From assembly GCA_016217545.1 (NCBI GenBank), contig JACRHT010000002.1, positions 62,001-126,000 of the forward strand: a DNA stretch of 64,000 nucleotides, given 5' to 3'. This DNA is from Opitutia bacterium. Lineage in GTDB: Bacteria; Verrucomicrobiota; Verrucomicrobiia; Opitutales; Opitutaceae. A model generated the notes under the pieces. The model made no database searches. It was not told where the DNA came from and saw nothing but the letters and a program-made list of their open reading frames with translations. Of the stretch, positions 37,942-46,613 are shown in pieces. The first letter of the stretch is position 1. Each line of letters begins with the position of its first letter. Position numbers and translations under genes: made by a program.

Positions 37942-38112
37942 GGCGCCGAAGCTAGCCCGCACCGCCAGCCTCGCCAGCGAAAAGCGTTCTCAGGCAACCG
38001 ACTGGGACAAGCGGCAGCCGCGCTCCACGGACGGCGTTAAGCGCGTTGCGCCGTTAACGAACTTTCCCTTGTGCCGATGGAGCCGTGTCATACCTTGGCC
38101 GTCCCCTCCTCC

Positions 38113-39597
38113 ATGAGCAGCGAGAAGAAAGAACTCCTCACCACGAACCGCAAAGCGCTAACGATCAATCTCGACGGCACGCGCTACGGCACGATCGCCG
38201 AGATCGGCGCCGGTCAGGAGGTCGCACGCGTGTTCTTCCAGGCCGGCAGCGCGTCCGGCTCGATCGCGAAAACCATGTCGGCCTACGACATGACGTTCAG
38301 CGACGCCATCTACGGCAAGGCCCCCCGCTACGTCTCGCGCGAACGCCTGCAGACGATGCTGCACCACGAATACGCGCTGCTGAAAGAGCGCCTCTCCGAC
38401 AAACGCGGCGACCGCACGCGCTTCTTCGTCTTCGCCAACACAGTCGCCGCCAAATCCGCCCGCGTCGCCGACGGCCACGGCTGGCTCGGCATCCGCTTCC
38501 AGCACGAGCCGCTCGCCGAGCCGAGCGAGATCATGATCCACGTGCGCATGTGGGACAAAAAGAACGTCCTCCAGCAGGAAGCCCTCGGCATCGTCGGCAC
38601 CAACCTCATCTACGCCGCCTTCTACTACCTCGACGACCCCGAGAAACTCATCACCTCCCTCGCCGACAACCTCGGCACCGACCGCATCGAAGTCGACATG
38701 GTGAAGCTCGTCGGCCCGGCCTTCCACCACGTCGACAACCGCCTCCTCGCCCTCTACCTCGTGAAACACGGCCTGACCAACGCCGTGCTGTTCTCCCCGA
38801 GCGGCGAGATGCTCCAGCCATCCGAGGCGTTCTATAACCGCCCCATCCTCGTCGAGCGCGGCAGCTTCCGCCCCGTCACCCACGTCAACGTCGACATGCT
38901 CAACTGCGCCACCGCGCAGTTCCTCCAAGAGCCCACCGTCAAGGGCAAGGACATCGTCGTCCTCATGGAGATCACGATGAACAACCTGCTCGCCGGCGGC
39001 GAACTCGACATCGCCGACTTCCTCTCGCGCGTCGATATGCTCGGCCACATCGGGTTCACGGTCCTCATCTCGAACTACTCCGAGTTCTACCGCCTCTCGA
39101 CCTACTTCCGCCGCTACACGAAGGAGATGATCGGAATCGCCCTCGGCATCAACACGCTCCTCGAGATCTTCAACGAAAAATACTACGAGCACCTCGAGGG
39201 CGGAATTCTCGAATCGATGGGCCGCATGTTCCGGCACTCGGTGAAACTCTACGTCTACCCGATGCGCGCCGCCGCCTCCGAGAAACTCATCACCGCCGGC
39301 ACCGAACACCAGGCCAGCGACACCACGTCGCCCTCTGAACTCATCACGACGAAGAACGTCCACGTCGCCCACCACCTGCGCTACCTCTACCGCCACCTGC
39401 TCGAGAACAACGCCATCGACTCGATCACCGGCTTCAACGACGACTACCTTGCCATCTTCTCGCGCGACGTGCTGCAGATGATCAAGACCGGCGACGCGAC
39501 CTGGGAGCGTCTCGTCCCCGCCAAAGTCGCCGCCGTCATCAAATCTCGCCAACTTCTCGGTTACACCGAACCCAAGCCCGCCGCCACCGGCGCCTAA
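38113..39597 (+). CDS. large conserved-looking protein of unknown function (494 aa)
   Basis: A 494-residue soluble protein without signal peptide or membrane segment. The N-terminal part is strongly patterned: INLDGTRYGTIAEIGAGQEV, then ARVFFQAGSASGSIAKTMSA, YDMTFSDAIYG and RYVSRERLQTMLHHEY. A middle part reads GWLGIRFQHEP, VHVNVDMLNCATAQFL-like (VNVDMLNCATAQF) and VLMEITMNNLLAGGELDIAD, and the C-terminal part is helical. I recall near-identical N-termini in proteins from other phyla that are called hypothetical or carry unconvincing names, so it is probably widespread, but no catalytic motif of a known family is visible. The glycine-rich IGAGQEV could bind a nucleotide; that is inference. 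The start was set at ATG 38113. It stands alone, followed by a REP-like hairpin. Confidence 0.85.
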   Translation: MSSEKKELLTTNRKALTINLDGTRYGTIAEIGAGQEVARVFFQAGSASGSIAKTMSAYDMTFSDAIYGKAPRYVSRERLQTMLHHEYALLKERLSDKRGDRTRFFVFANTVAAKSARVADGHGWLGIRFQHEPLAEPSEIMIHVRMWDKKNVLQQEALGIVGTNLIYAAFYYLDDPEKLITSLADNLGTDRIEVDMVKLVGPAFHHVDNRLLALYLVKHGLTNAVLFSPSGEMLQPSEAFYNRPILVERGSFRPVTHVNVDMLNCATAQFLQEPTVKGKDIVVLMEITMNNLLAGGELDIADFLSRVDMLGHIGFTVLISNYSEFYRLSTYFRRYTKEMIGIALGINTLLEIFNEKYYEHLEGGILESMGRMFRHSVKLYVYPMRAAASEKLITAGTEHQASDTTSPSELITTKNVHVAHHLRYLYRHLLENNAIDSITGFNDDYLAIFSRDVLQMIKTGDATWERLVPAKVAAVIKSRQLLGYTEPKPAATGA

Positions 39598-39598
39598 G

Positions 39599-39626
39599 GT
39601 AGGGCGGGACCGCTGGGCCCGCCGCG
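39599..39626 (+). repeat. GTAG-footed REP-like hairpin
   Basis: GTAG at 39599 with stem GGCGGG / CCCGCC around an ACCGCTGGG loop, starting 2 bp after the stop of the 494-residue gene. The remaining 190 bp up to 39815 hold no gene I can support; a second inverted repeat (CCACCGAT / ATCGGTGG, 39781-39806) lies near the convergent Gfo/Idh stop but lacks a T run. Confidence 0.5.
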
Positions 39627-39815
39627 AAACCGCGCGAACAATCCTCGGTCAATTTCCAGAGGAGCGTTATGCTCCGAGCATGACATTCCGCCTGTCGCGA
39701 GATTCCGCTTCTGCGCTTATCTCGCCCCGTCCGAGCGGTGCTCAGCTCGGAGTGGCTGCCCAACTTTATGCCAGGCTAACCACCGATGGAGACGCCGATC
39801 GGTGGCAATCTTTCT

Positions 39816-40859
39816 TCACTCCGGCAACGCCACGCGCGCTCCGCCGCGGCTCCACGATTCCCACACGGCGTCCGTAAACGCCATGTAGCGCACGCCGCTC
39901 GCGAAATCCGTCAGCGTAACCGGCTTCCCCTCGCGGATACTGTCCACAAAGTCCGCCTCGACGCGCCATTCGCCGCGCTGCGCCGGCTCGATCTCCACGC
40001 GTTGCTCCGGCTGACCGCGCACCGCAAACCACAGCTCGTTCGTCGCGAAATCCGCCCGCACCGCGCCCTCGCTGCCGTTCACACGAATCTCGTTCCGCGG
40101 CGCGCTCGTTTCCACGCCGCTCAAGTGCATCACCAGCCGCGCGCCGTCGGCGTAGCGACCGAGCACGCTCACGCTATCGGGAATCTTCACCTCGTGCTCC
40201 GCGCCGCGCTCGTCACGGCGCATGGGCGTGAAAACGGCAGCGTCCGCGACGACGCTCTCCGGATCGCGCCCGAGCCACCGCCGCACCATCTCGTAGAAAA
40301 TTCCGAGGAACAGCGTGTTCTTTCCGCTCAACGCGAAATCCTGCCGCCAGCTGAACGGCGCCGCCGGACCCGCCAGCCCGCCATGCGTGAACGTCGCGTG
40401 CACCTCGCGCACCGCGCCGAGTCTCCCGCCGCGCAGCCACTCCATCACGGTCGCGTCGAACGGCAGTGAAAACGGCGCCGGCACGATCTGCGCGACCAAG
40501 TGCGGGTGCCGCCGCGACTCCTCCAGCATCGTCTGCGCCTCGGCGAAATCCCGCGCCATGCGCGCCTCGGTCAGCACGTGCTTGCCGGCACGCAGGCTCG
40601 CGATCGTCACCTCCGCGTGCAGATAGGGCCACGTGCCGATCACGATCGCGTCGATATCCCGCGCCTCGACGACCTCTCGCCAATCCGCCGCCACGCGCGA
40701 GATCCCGAATTCCCGCGCCACACGCTCGCTCGACTCACGTGAACGGTTAGCCACGGCGACGATTTCCACGCCGGGAATCGCCCGCAGCAGCGGTAGGTGT
40801 TTCGCGCGCGTATTCGCGCCGGCTCCGATGATGCCGACCCGAAGACGCCACGCGCTCAT
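39816..40859 (-). CDS. Gfo/Idh/MocA-family oxidoreductase
   Basis: NAD(P)-dependent dehydrogenase of sugars or related compounds, about 347 residues. The N-terminal Rossmann domain starts LRVGIIGAGANTRAKHLPLL and continues VEIVAVANRSRESSERVA, VIGTWPYLHAEVTIASLRAG (in parts) and HVLTEARMARDFAEA; the usual catalytic EKP motif is here EAR, so the lysine of EKP is absent. The C-terminal alpha/beta domain ends near VTLTDFASGVRYMAF. Substrate unknown. Its ATG shares one base with the scpB stop (TGATG); a GTG at 40862 is possible too. Confidence 0.87.
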   Translation of the reverse strand: MSAWRLRVGIIGAGANTRAKHLPLLRAIPGVEIVAVANRSRESSERVAREFGISRVAADWREVVEARDIDAIVIGTWPYLHAEVTIASLRAGKHVLTEARMARDFAEAQTMLEESRRHPHLVAQIVPAPFSLPFDATVMEWLRGGRLGAVREVHATFTHGGLAGPAAPFSWRQDFALSGKNTLFLGIFYEMVRRWLGRDPESVVADAAVFTPMRRDERGAEHEVKIPDSVSVLGRYADGARLVMHLSGVETSAPRNEIRVNGSEGAVRADFATNELWFAVRGQPEQRVEIEPAQRGEWRVEADFVDSIREGKPVTLTDFASGVRYMAFTDAVWESWSRGGARVALPE

Positions 40860-41764
40860 CACTCGGCCTTCGGCGCCTCTTCCGTCGGCACTGCTTCGCC
40901 GCTGCTTTCGGCGGCGGCCACCGGCGCCTGATCGAGCGTCATCTGGCTCGGCTGCGTCTCGTCGAGCCCCATGTCACCGTCGCTCGCCGGACGCGGATTG
41001 TTCGAAGTGTTCAGCCACGCATCGATCTGACGGGGCGACAGCACGTCGGAGGCCGGCAGTTCGTCGAGCGACTTGATGCCGACAAATTCCAGAAACGCAT
41101 CCGTCGTGCCAAACTGCGTCGGGCGCCCCGGCAGGTCCGCGCGGCCGACGACGTAGATGAGATCGCGCTCGAGCAGCTTCGCGATACCGGCCTCCGCCGA
41201 CACGCCGCGGATCTGTTCGATTTCGGCGCGCGTCGTCGGCTGGCGATAGGCGATTACCGCGAGGGTCTCGATCGCCGAAGCCGTCAAGCGCACCGGCGGC
41301 GGCTCGTTGCGCAGCAAGCGCACCCAACGGGCGTAGCGCGGATGAGTCACCAGGCGCCACCCGCTGTGGCTCTCGACGATCAGCACTTCGCTGTTGGTGT
41401 CGCGCAATTCCTGCGAAATCGCGTCCATCGCCTCGCGAATCTGGGCCGTCGTGATGAGCGACGGCACGTCGCGGTAAATTTCGTCTTCTTCAGCCGGCGG
41501 CACGATGGCCTCTGCCATCTCCGTCACCGGCGCGGTCTCGGCTGGCGGCATATCCGTCGCGACCGTCTCGCTCTCCATCGCGGCCGCGGGCGCCTCGGCC
41601 GAGGCCTCTCCGACCGGTTCGGCAGCCTCGGCCTCGCTCTCGAACGGCAGGCTGTCCGCCTGCTCGTGGAACCGCGCGAAAGCGGTCTGGATGTCTTTCA
41701 CCGCGAGCGGTCCGTTGGAGGCGAACAGCATCACTTTGAGCACACGTTTGAGATCGAAGGCCAT
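40859..41764 (-). CDS. scpB: segregation and condensation protein B
   Basis: Non-SMC subunit of the bacterial SMC condensin, made of winged-helix domains. About 301 residues, larger than the usual 180-200: after the first helix-turn-helix half (FDLKRVLKVMLFASNGPLAV) there is an Ala/Glu/Pro-rich acidic insert (about residues 32-90), then REAMDAISQELRDTNSEVLIVESHSGWRLVTHPRYA (in parts), the diagnostic SAIETLAVIAYRQPTTRAEIEQIRG (in parts) and LIYVVGRADLPGRPTQFGTT. The ScpB motif LAVIAYRQPxTRAEI and FGTTDAFLEFVGI leave little doubt. scpA is not adjacent. I chose the ATG at 41764. Confidence 0.93.
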   Translation of the reverse strand: MAFDLKRVLKVMLFASNGPLAVKDIQTAFARFHEQADSLPFESEAEAAEPVGEASAEAPAAAMESETVATDMPPAETAPVTEMAEAIVPPAEEDEIYRDVPSLITTAQIREAMDAISQELRDTNSEVLIVESHSGWRLVTHPRYARWVRLLRNEPPPVRLTASAIETLAVIAYRQPTTRAEIEQIRGVSAEAGIAKLLERDLIYVVGRADLPGRPTQFGTTDAFLEFVGIKSLDELPASDVLSPRQIDAWLNTSNNPRPASDGDMGLDETQPSQMTLDQAPVAAAESSGEAVPTEEAPKAE

Positions 41765-41891
41765 TGTCGCCCCCGAGTGAGGGTCGCCCCGCGCAGCCTG
41801 ACAATCCCGAATTGCTGACAAGCCCCGGACCGGCCTGTGACGCTTTTCCGGCTAGCCGCGCCGCACGTCCCGGGCTACCTGTTTAACCCTC

Positions 41892-43484
41892 ATGAGCTGG
41901 GACCGCTTCAAGTCACTTTACTTCCACGCACCGAAGCTCGGCTTCGGTCTCGACATCTCCCGGATGCCGTTTCCCGACGGCTACCTCGAATCGATGGCCC
42001 CGCGCCTCGAAAAGGCCTTCGCCGACATGGCGGCCCTCGAAAAAGGCGCCATCGCGAACCCCGACGAGAACCGCATGGTCGGCCACTACTGGCTGCGCAA
42101 CGCCGAGCTCGCGCCCACGTCCGAGCTGAAGGACGCCATCGCGCGCACCGTCGATTCGATCAAGGAGTTCGTCGCCGCCGTGCACGCCGGCGACATCGCC
42201 CCGCCCTCCGGCGGCAAGTTCAAGGACCTCCTCGTCGTCGGCATCGGCGGCTCCGCGCTCGGTCCGCAACTCGTCAACCACGCCCTCGGCCGTCCGAACG
42301 GCCGCCGCGACAAGATGCGCGTCACCTTCTTCGACAACACCGATCCCGACGGCATGGACTACGTCCTCGCCGAACTCGGCTCGCGCCTGAAGCAGACACT
42401 CGTCGTCGTCATTTCGAAATCCGGCGGCACCGTCGAAACGCGCAACGGCATGCTCGAAGCCGCCGCCGCCTTCAAGAAAGCCGGCCTCGATTACCCGAAG
42501 CACTTCGTCGCCGTCACCGGCGACGGCTCGAAGCTCGACCAGACCGCGCAACGCGAAGGCTGGCTCGCCCGCTTCCCGATGTGGGACTGGGTCGGCGGCC
42601 GCACCTCCGAACTCTCCGCCGTCGGCCTGCTCCCCGCCGCGCTCCAAGGCATCAAGATCGACCAGATGCTCGCCGGCGCCGCCGCGATGGACGAGCTCAC
42701 GCGCAAGCCGAAGCTCCGCGAAAACCCCGCCGCGCTCCTCGCGCTCACCTGGTATTGGGCCACCGACGGCAAGGGCGCGAAGGACATGGTCGTCCTTCCC
42801 TACAAGGACCGCCTGCTGCTCTTCTCGCGCTACCTCCAGCAACTCGTGATGGAGTCCCTCGGCAAGGAGTTCGACCTCGCCGGCAACGTCGTCAACCAAG
42901 GCATCGCCGTCTACGGCAACAAAGGTTCGACCGACCAACACGCCTACGTCCAGCAGCTCCGTGAGGGCGTGAACAACTTCTTCGTCACCTTCATCGAAGT
43001 CCTCAAGGACCGCTCCGGCGAAGCCCTCGAAGTCGACGCTGGCGGCGTCACCACCGGCGACTACTTGCAAGGTTTCTTCCTCGGCACGCGCGACGCGCTC
43101 TCCGAAAAGGACCGCCACTCGATCACCGTGACCGTCGCCGACGTTTCGCCGAAAACCCTCGGCATGCTGATCGCTCTCTACGAGCGCGCCGTCGGCCTCT
43201 ACGCCTCCCTCGTCGGCATCAACGCCTACCACCAGCCCGGCGTCGAAGCGGGCAAGAAGGCCGCGACCGCCGTCATTGCGCTCCGCGGTCAGATCGTCGC
43301 CGCGCTCAAAGCCGCACCCGGCACCGCCTACACCGCCGACTCGCTTGCCGAGAAGATCGGCGCCGCCGCCCAGGCCGAGCTCGTCTTCAAGGTTCTCGAG
43401 CACCTCGCCGCCAACCCCGGCAACGGTATCACGAAAGCCGCGAAGAAGCCGTGGTTCGAGAGCACCTACGCGGCCAACGCGTAA
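41892..43484 (+). CDS. pgi: glucose-6-phosphate isomerase
   Basis: Interconverts glucose-6-phosphate and fructose-6-phosphate. The 530-residue protein has [18 protein letters not shown], the phosphate-binding [15 protein letters not shown], the block [14 protein letters not shown] (PGI signature variant with catalytic His and Gln) and a C-terminal helical region. It opens the plus-strand run pgi to ppx and has class II fba of the same pathway elsewhere in the window (59.6 kb). Confidence 0.95.
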   Translation: MSWDRFKSLYFHAPKLGFGLDISRMPFPDGYLESMAPRLEKAFADMAALEKGAIANPDENRMVGHYWLRNAELAPTSELKDAIARTVDSIKEFVAAVHAGDIAPPSGGKFKDLLVVGIGGSALGPQLVNHALGRPNGRRDKMRVTFFDNTDPDGMDYVLAELGSRLKQTLVVVISKSGGTVETRNGMLEAAAAFKKAGLDYPKHFVAVTGDGSKLDQTAQREGWLARFPMWDWVGGRTSELSAVGLLPAALQGIKIDQMLAGAAAMDELTRKPKLRENPAALLALTWYWATDGKGAKDMVVLPYKDRLLLFSRYLQQLVMESLGKEFDLAGNVVNQGIAVYGNKGSTDQHAYVQQLREGVNNFFVTFIEVLKDRSGEALEVDAGGVTTGDYLQGFFLGTRDALSEKDRHSITVTVADVSPKTLGMLIALYERAVGLYASLVGINAYHQPGVEAGKKAATAVIALRGQIVAALKAAPGTAYTADSLAEKIGAAAQAELVFKVLEHLAANPGNGITKAAKKPWFESTYAANA

Positions 43485-43492
43485 GTCCATCC

Positions 43493-44374
43493 ATGCCCAC
43501 GCGCCTGCTTCTCGTAACTCTGTCGGTGCTGATCGTCGCAGGCGCGATCGGCACCGTTTTCTTCCAGCGCCAGGCCGAGCAACACGCCACCCGCGCCGCG
43601 ACGCTCGCGCGTGACCTCGAACGCGCCCGCACCGAAGCCACACAGGAACGCGAGCGCGCCGAGAAACTCTCCACCAAGGCCGCCGACCTCGACACCCAGC
43701 TCGGCAACGCCAAGACACGCACCACCGCGACGGAGTCCAAAAACTCGCAGCTCTCGCGCGAACTCACCGCCACGAAGTCCTCCCTCACCGAGCGCCAGCA
43801 ACGCGAAGTCGCCCTGCTGTCCGAGATCGAGGCACTGCGTCAGCAAATGAAGCTCGCCGAAACGGCGTCAACCGCCGCGCCCACGCCGGTGCCGCCATCG
43901 AGCGCGACGCTCGCCACCTCCACCTCCAACGCCACCACGATCACCGCCGGCGCCGCTCCGCCGCCCCACGCGCCGATTCCTCCCTCGTCCGCAACCGTCG
44001 GCGAGCCGCCCGAAGCCGACCTCGCCGCCTACCGCGAACGCATCGCCGCCCTCGAATCTCAACTCACCGACATGCTCGCACGCGCCCTCGCCGAGCCCGC
44101 CCCTGTCCCCGCTCCGCCGCCGCCAGTGCAGGCTCCTGCGGTCCCCGGCTACCGCGTCGTCCGCGTGGGTCCGCACGACGCTTTCGTCATCGTCGACTAC
44201 GGCCGGGACGAAGGCGCTGCAATTGGGGATGAACTCACGCTGCACCGGGGAACCTCCGTCGTGGCCCGCGTTCAAATCTCCGACGCCCGCGCCAAGTTCT
44301 CCGTCGCCCAGGTCTTGCCCGCCGCGTTGAAACGACAGTTGCAGCCCGGCGATTTTGTCCTAATAGCCAAATGA
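43493..44374 (+). CDS. membrane-anchored coiled-coil protein with C-terminal beta domain
   Basis: A 293-residue protein. An N-terminal membrane segment (RLLLVTLSVLIVAGAIGTVFF) is followed by a coiled coil (about 28-125, rich in E/Q/R heptads), a Pro/Thr/Ala-rich linker, a short second helix (DLAAYRERIAALESQLTDML) and a compact C-terminal beta domain (about 220-293: VVRVGPHDAFVIVDYGRDEG, LTLHRGTSVVARVQI, LQPGDFVLIAK). That last module resembles the FlgT-like C-terminal fold found in several envelope proteins. Probably a periplasmic scaffold. It lies 8 bp after pgi and overlaps the small lipoprotein gene by ATGA. Confidence 0.72.
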   Translation: MPTRLLLVTLSVLIVAGAIGTVFFQRQAEQHATRAATLARDLERARTEATQERERAEKLSTKAADLDTQLGNAKTRTTATESKNSQLSRELTATKSSLTERQQREVALLSEIEALRQQMKLAETASTAAPTPVPPSSATLATSTSNATTITAGAAPPPHAPIPPSSATVGEPPEADLAAYRERIAALESQLTDMLARALAEPAPVPAPPPPVQAPAVPGYRVVRVGPHDAFVIVDYGRDEGAAIGDELTLHRGTSVVARVQISDARAKFSVAQVLPAALKRQLQPGDFVLIAK

Positions 44375-44529
44375 GCATGCCCACTCTCCGCAAAGCCCTC
44401 CTCGCCTTGGCGCTCGCCGCCCTCGCACTCGCCGGCCTCGCTGGCTGCACCTCGCCGCAGCAGGACTCGTCGATTCCGTGGAGCCGCCCTGCCGATTGGG
44501 AAGGCCGCATCCCCGGCATGGGCAAATAA
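44371..44529 (+). CDS. small lipoprotein (52 aa)
   Basis: A 52-residue lipoprotein: basic start MSMPTLRKALLALALAALAL, lipobox LAGC (Cys26), and a 26-residue mature tail SPQQDSSIPWSRPADWEG then RIPGMGK. Start overlaps the stop of the coiled-coil gene (ATGA), so it is probably translated with it and may anchor or partner that protein at a membrane. No function is known to me; short verrucomicrobial lipoproteins with a 'PWsrPadWEG..PG' tail look familiar, but I cannot name a family. Confidence 0.78.
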   Translation: MSMPTLRKALLALALAALALAGLAGCTSPQQDSSIPWSRPADWEGRIPGMGK

Positions 44530-44547
44530 CCCGAGCGACGGCCCGCC

Positions 44548-45270
44548 ATGACCGCGCCGGCCGAGAACACCTCGCTCGTCCCCCAACCCGGCTACCTTTA
44601 CGTGGTGGCCACGCCGATCGGCAACCTCGCCGACGTCACCGACCGCGCCCGCGCCATCCTCGCGGGCGTCGACGTCATCGCCTGCGAAGACACCCGCACC
44701 ACCGGCGTGCTGCTGCACCGCTTCGGCCTGCACAAGGAACTCGTCCCCTACCACGACCATAACGAGACCGAGGCCGCCGACCGCCTCGCGGAACTCGTCG
44801 GCGCGGGCAAATCCGTCGCCGTCGTCAGCGACGCCGGCACGCCGGCGCTGAGCGATCCCGGATTCCGCGTCGTCCGCGCCTGCCGCCGCCGCAACCTGCC
44901 CGTCGTGCCCGTGCCCGGCGCCAGCGCGCTCACCGCCGTGCTCAGCGCCGCCGGCCTGCCGACCAACGGCTTCCTCTTCGCCGGTTTCCTGCCGCCGAAA
45001 TCCGCCGCGCGCATCGCCTTTCTCCAAAAACACCGCGACTTCGACTACACGATCGCGCTCTACGAAAGCTGCCACCGCATCGACAAGTTCGCGGCCGAAA
45101 TCGTCGAGCACCTCGGCCCCGACCGCGTGATCTGCATCGCGAAGGAAGTCACGAAGCTCCACGAAACCTTCCTCATCGGCCTCGCCGCCGACGTGCAGAC
45201 CCGCCTGATGAAGGGCAGCCTCAAGGGCGAATTCGTGGTCCTGATCGCGCCGAAGGACTTCACGCCGTGA
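44548..45270 (+). CDS. rsmI: 16S rRNA (cytidine-1402-2'-O)-methyltransferase
   Basis: SAM-dependent methylation of 16S rRNA C1402 in the decoding centre. The 240-residue protein has the RsmI/YraL tetrapyrrole-methylase fold with GYLYVVATPIGNLADVTDRA at the N-terminus, IACEDTRTTGVLLHRFG, VVSDAGTPALSDPGFRVVRA, VPGASALTAVLSAAGLPTNG (with FLFAGFLPPK) and ESCHRI. These are diagnostic. Its stop overlaps the next gene by GTGA. Confidence 0.95.
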   Translation: MTAPAENTSLVPQPGYLYVVATPIGNLADVTDRARAILAGVDVIACEDTRTTGVLLHRFGLHKELVPYHDHNETEAADRLAELVGAGKSVAVVSDAGTPALSDPGFRVVRACRRRNLPVVPVPGASALTAVLSAAGLPTNGFLFAGFLPPKSAARIAFLQKHRDFDYTIALYESCHRIDKFAAEIVEHLGPDRVICIAKEVTKLHETFLIGLAADVQTRLMKGSLKGEFVVLIAPKDFTP

Positions 45271-45599
45271 GCGCGCCAGACATCGAACGCCAATTCGTCG
45301 ATGCCTGCATCCAAGATGGCGTCGCAGTCTCCGTCCAGCGAACCACAGCCATTGACGGCGATTGGCAGATCGATTTCACCGCTGGGAATCGCAAATTCAC
45401 CGTCGAGAACGAACGTCGCGACGGCTTCGTGTTTCTCGAGCGCATCGATGGCAACGCGAACGAATTCGTGCTATTCGATCAAGGTCAGGCGACCCAACTC
45501 TGGTTAGATAACAAAGCAGCGTGCACGCGAGCGGCGGCGCTGCTAAAAATGGCGCTCCGTGATCCCGATTTTCGCGGCTGTCCCTCACGAGTAATTTGA
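45267..45599 (+). CDS. orphan 110-residue protein between rsmI and ppx
   Basis: A 110-residue soluble protein with GTG start, linked by 4-bp overlaps on both sides (GTGA with rsmI, TTGA with ppx), so it is surely translated with them. The sequence is acidic-to-neutral with a beta-rich middle (WQIDFTAGNRKFTVENERRD, FVLFDQGQATQLWLDN). No known domain is recognised. It is less G+C-rich in codon third positions than its neighbours by eye, which could suggest more recent acquisition. Confidence 0.7.
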   Translation: MSAPDIERQFVDACIQDGVAVSVQRTTAIDGDWQIDFTAGNRKFTVENERRDGFVFLERIDGNANEFVLFDQGQATQLWLDNKAACTRAAALLKMALRDPDFRGCPSRVI

Positions 45600-46540
45600 C
45601 CGCCATTCCCCAGCCCTCCGTCGCCGTCATCGATATCGGCAGCAACTCCATCAAGGTGCTCGTCGCCGCGCTCGCCGCCGACGGTGGTCTTGAGGTCCTT
45701 CGTCACGAATCGCTCGACGCGCGCATCAGCGCCGGCATCAGCGCCGCCACACCGCACCTGAGCGAGGAAGGCATGGCGCGCGGCCTCGCCGCCATCGAGG
45801 AGTTGCTCGCGCTCGCCGCGCCCTACGCGCCGGTGCGCACGCTGCTCGTCGCCACCAGCGCCGTGCGCGACGCCGCCAACGGCTCCGAGTTCCGCGCCCG
45901 CGTCCGCGCCGCCACCGGCCACGAAATCCGCATCCTGACCGGACGCGAGGAAGCGAACGGCATCGGCCACGGCCTGACCGCCGATCGCGCGCTCGCCGCC
46001 CTGCGCGATTTCTACGTCTTCGATCTCGGCGGCGGCTCGCTCGAGTGCCTCGAATTCCGGGACCGCGAAATCCAGCAGGAGCTCAGCCTCCAACTCGGCT
46101 GCGTGCGCCTCACCGAGAAATTCGTGCGCGACACTTCCGCCCCGTTCTCCGCGGAAAGCCGCGCGCAAATCGCAGCGCACGTCGCGGCCACCTTGCGCGC
46201 GTCGAGCTTCCGTCTCGGTGCGACCCGCTGCGCCATCGGCACCGGCGGGACCGTCGCCACGATCCGGAAAATTCACGGTGCCCGCGTGGGGCTCGAAGCC
46301 GAGCAAACCGCGTCCATCGTCACCCTCGCGGAAATTCGCGATCTCCTCGATTTTCTGGCCGCGCTTCCGCTCGCCGAGCGGCAACGAGTGGCCGGTCTGC
46401 CGGCCGCGCGCGCCGACGTCTTTCCCACCGCGCTCGCCACCATTGTCGCGGTCGCCGAAGCGGGCGGGTTCACCGAATTCCACCACAGTTTCTACAACCT
46501 CCGCTACGGTCTCGCCACGGAGTTGCTGTCCTCTCTGTAG
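45596..46540 (+). CDS. Ppx/GppA-family phosphatase
   Basis: An exopolyphosphatase/guanosine pentaphosphatase-type phosphatase of 314 residues. It has the sugar-kinase/Hsp70-fold motifs VAVIDIGSNSIKVLVAAL, VATSAVRDAANGSEF, ILTGREEANGIGHGL, YVFDLGGGSLECLEF (phosphate loop) and IGTGGTVATIRKI. It is the short single-domain form without the C-terminal HD domain of long Ppx. The start is a TTG inside the stop of the upstream gene (TTGA). Its stop codon TAG is the foot of the REP-like repeat that follows. Confidence 0.92.
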   Translation: MTAIPQPSVAVIDIGSNSIKVLVAALAADGGLEVLRHESLDARISAGISAATPHLSEEGMARGLAAIEELLALAAPYAPVRTLLVATSAVRDAANGSEFRARVRAATGHEIRILTGREEANGIGHGLTADRALAALRDFYVFDLGGGSLECLEFRDREIQQELSLQLGCVRLTEKFVRDTSAPFSAESRAQIAAHVAATLRASSFRLGATRCAIGTGGTVATIRKIHGARVGLEAEQTASIVTLAEIRDLLDFLAALPLAERQRVAGLPAARADVFPTALATIVAVAEAGGFTEFHHSFYNLRYGLATELLSSL

Positions 46541-46613
46541 GAACCTGCTTGCAGGCGACCCGAAGCCGGCGACCCGCCCGCGAGCGCTTGGTCGCCTGCA
46601 AGCAGGCTCCTAC
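46537..46613. repeat. inverted pair of GTAG-footed hairpins (BIME-like)
   Basis: Two 24-bp copies in opposite orientation, 46537-46560 and 46590-46613, identical except for one base; each is a stem CCTGC TT GCAGG with a GTAG foot (GTAGGA...CCTGCTTGCAGGCGACC). The outer GTAG feet provide the TAG stops of ppx (46538-46540) and of convergent rluD (46610-46612). A 29-bp G+C-rich spacer separates them. It is the clearest repeat in the window. Confidence 0.85.

Noticed and set aside
39680-39877. Short open frame of 65 codons in the gap before the Gfo/Idh gene
   Set aside because: No Shine-Dalgarno, no recognisable sequence, and overlap with the convergent gene end.
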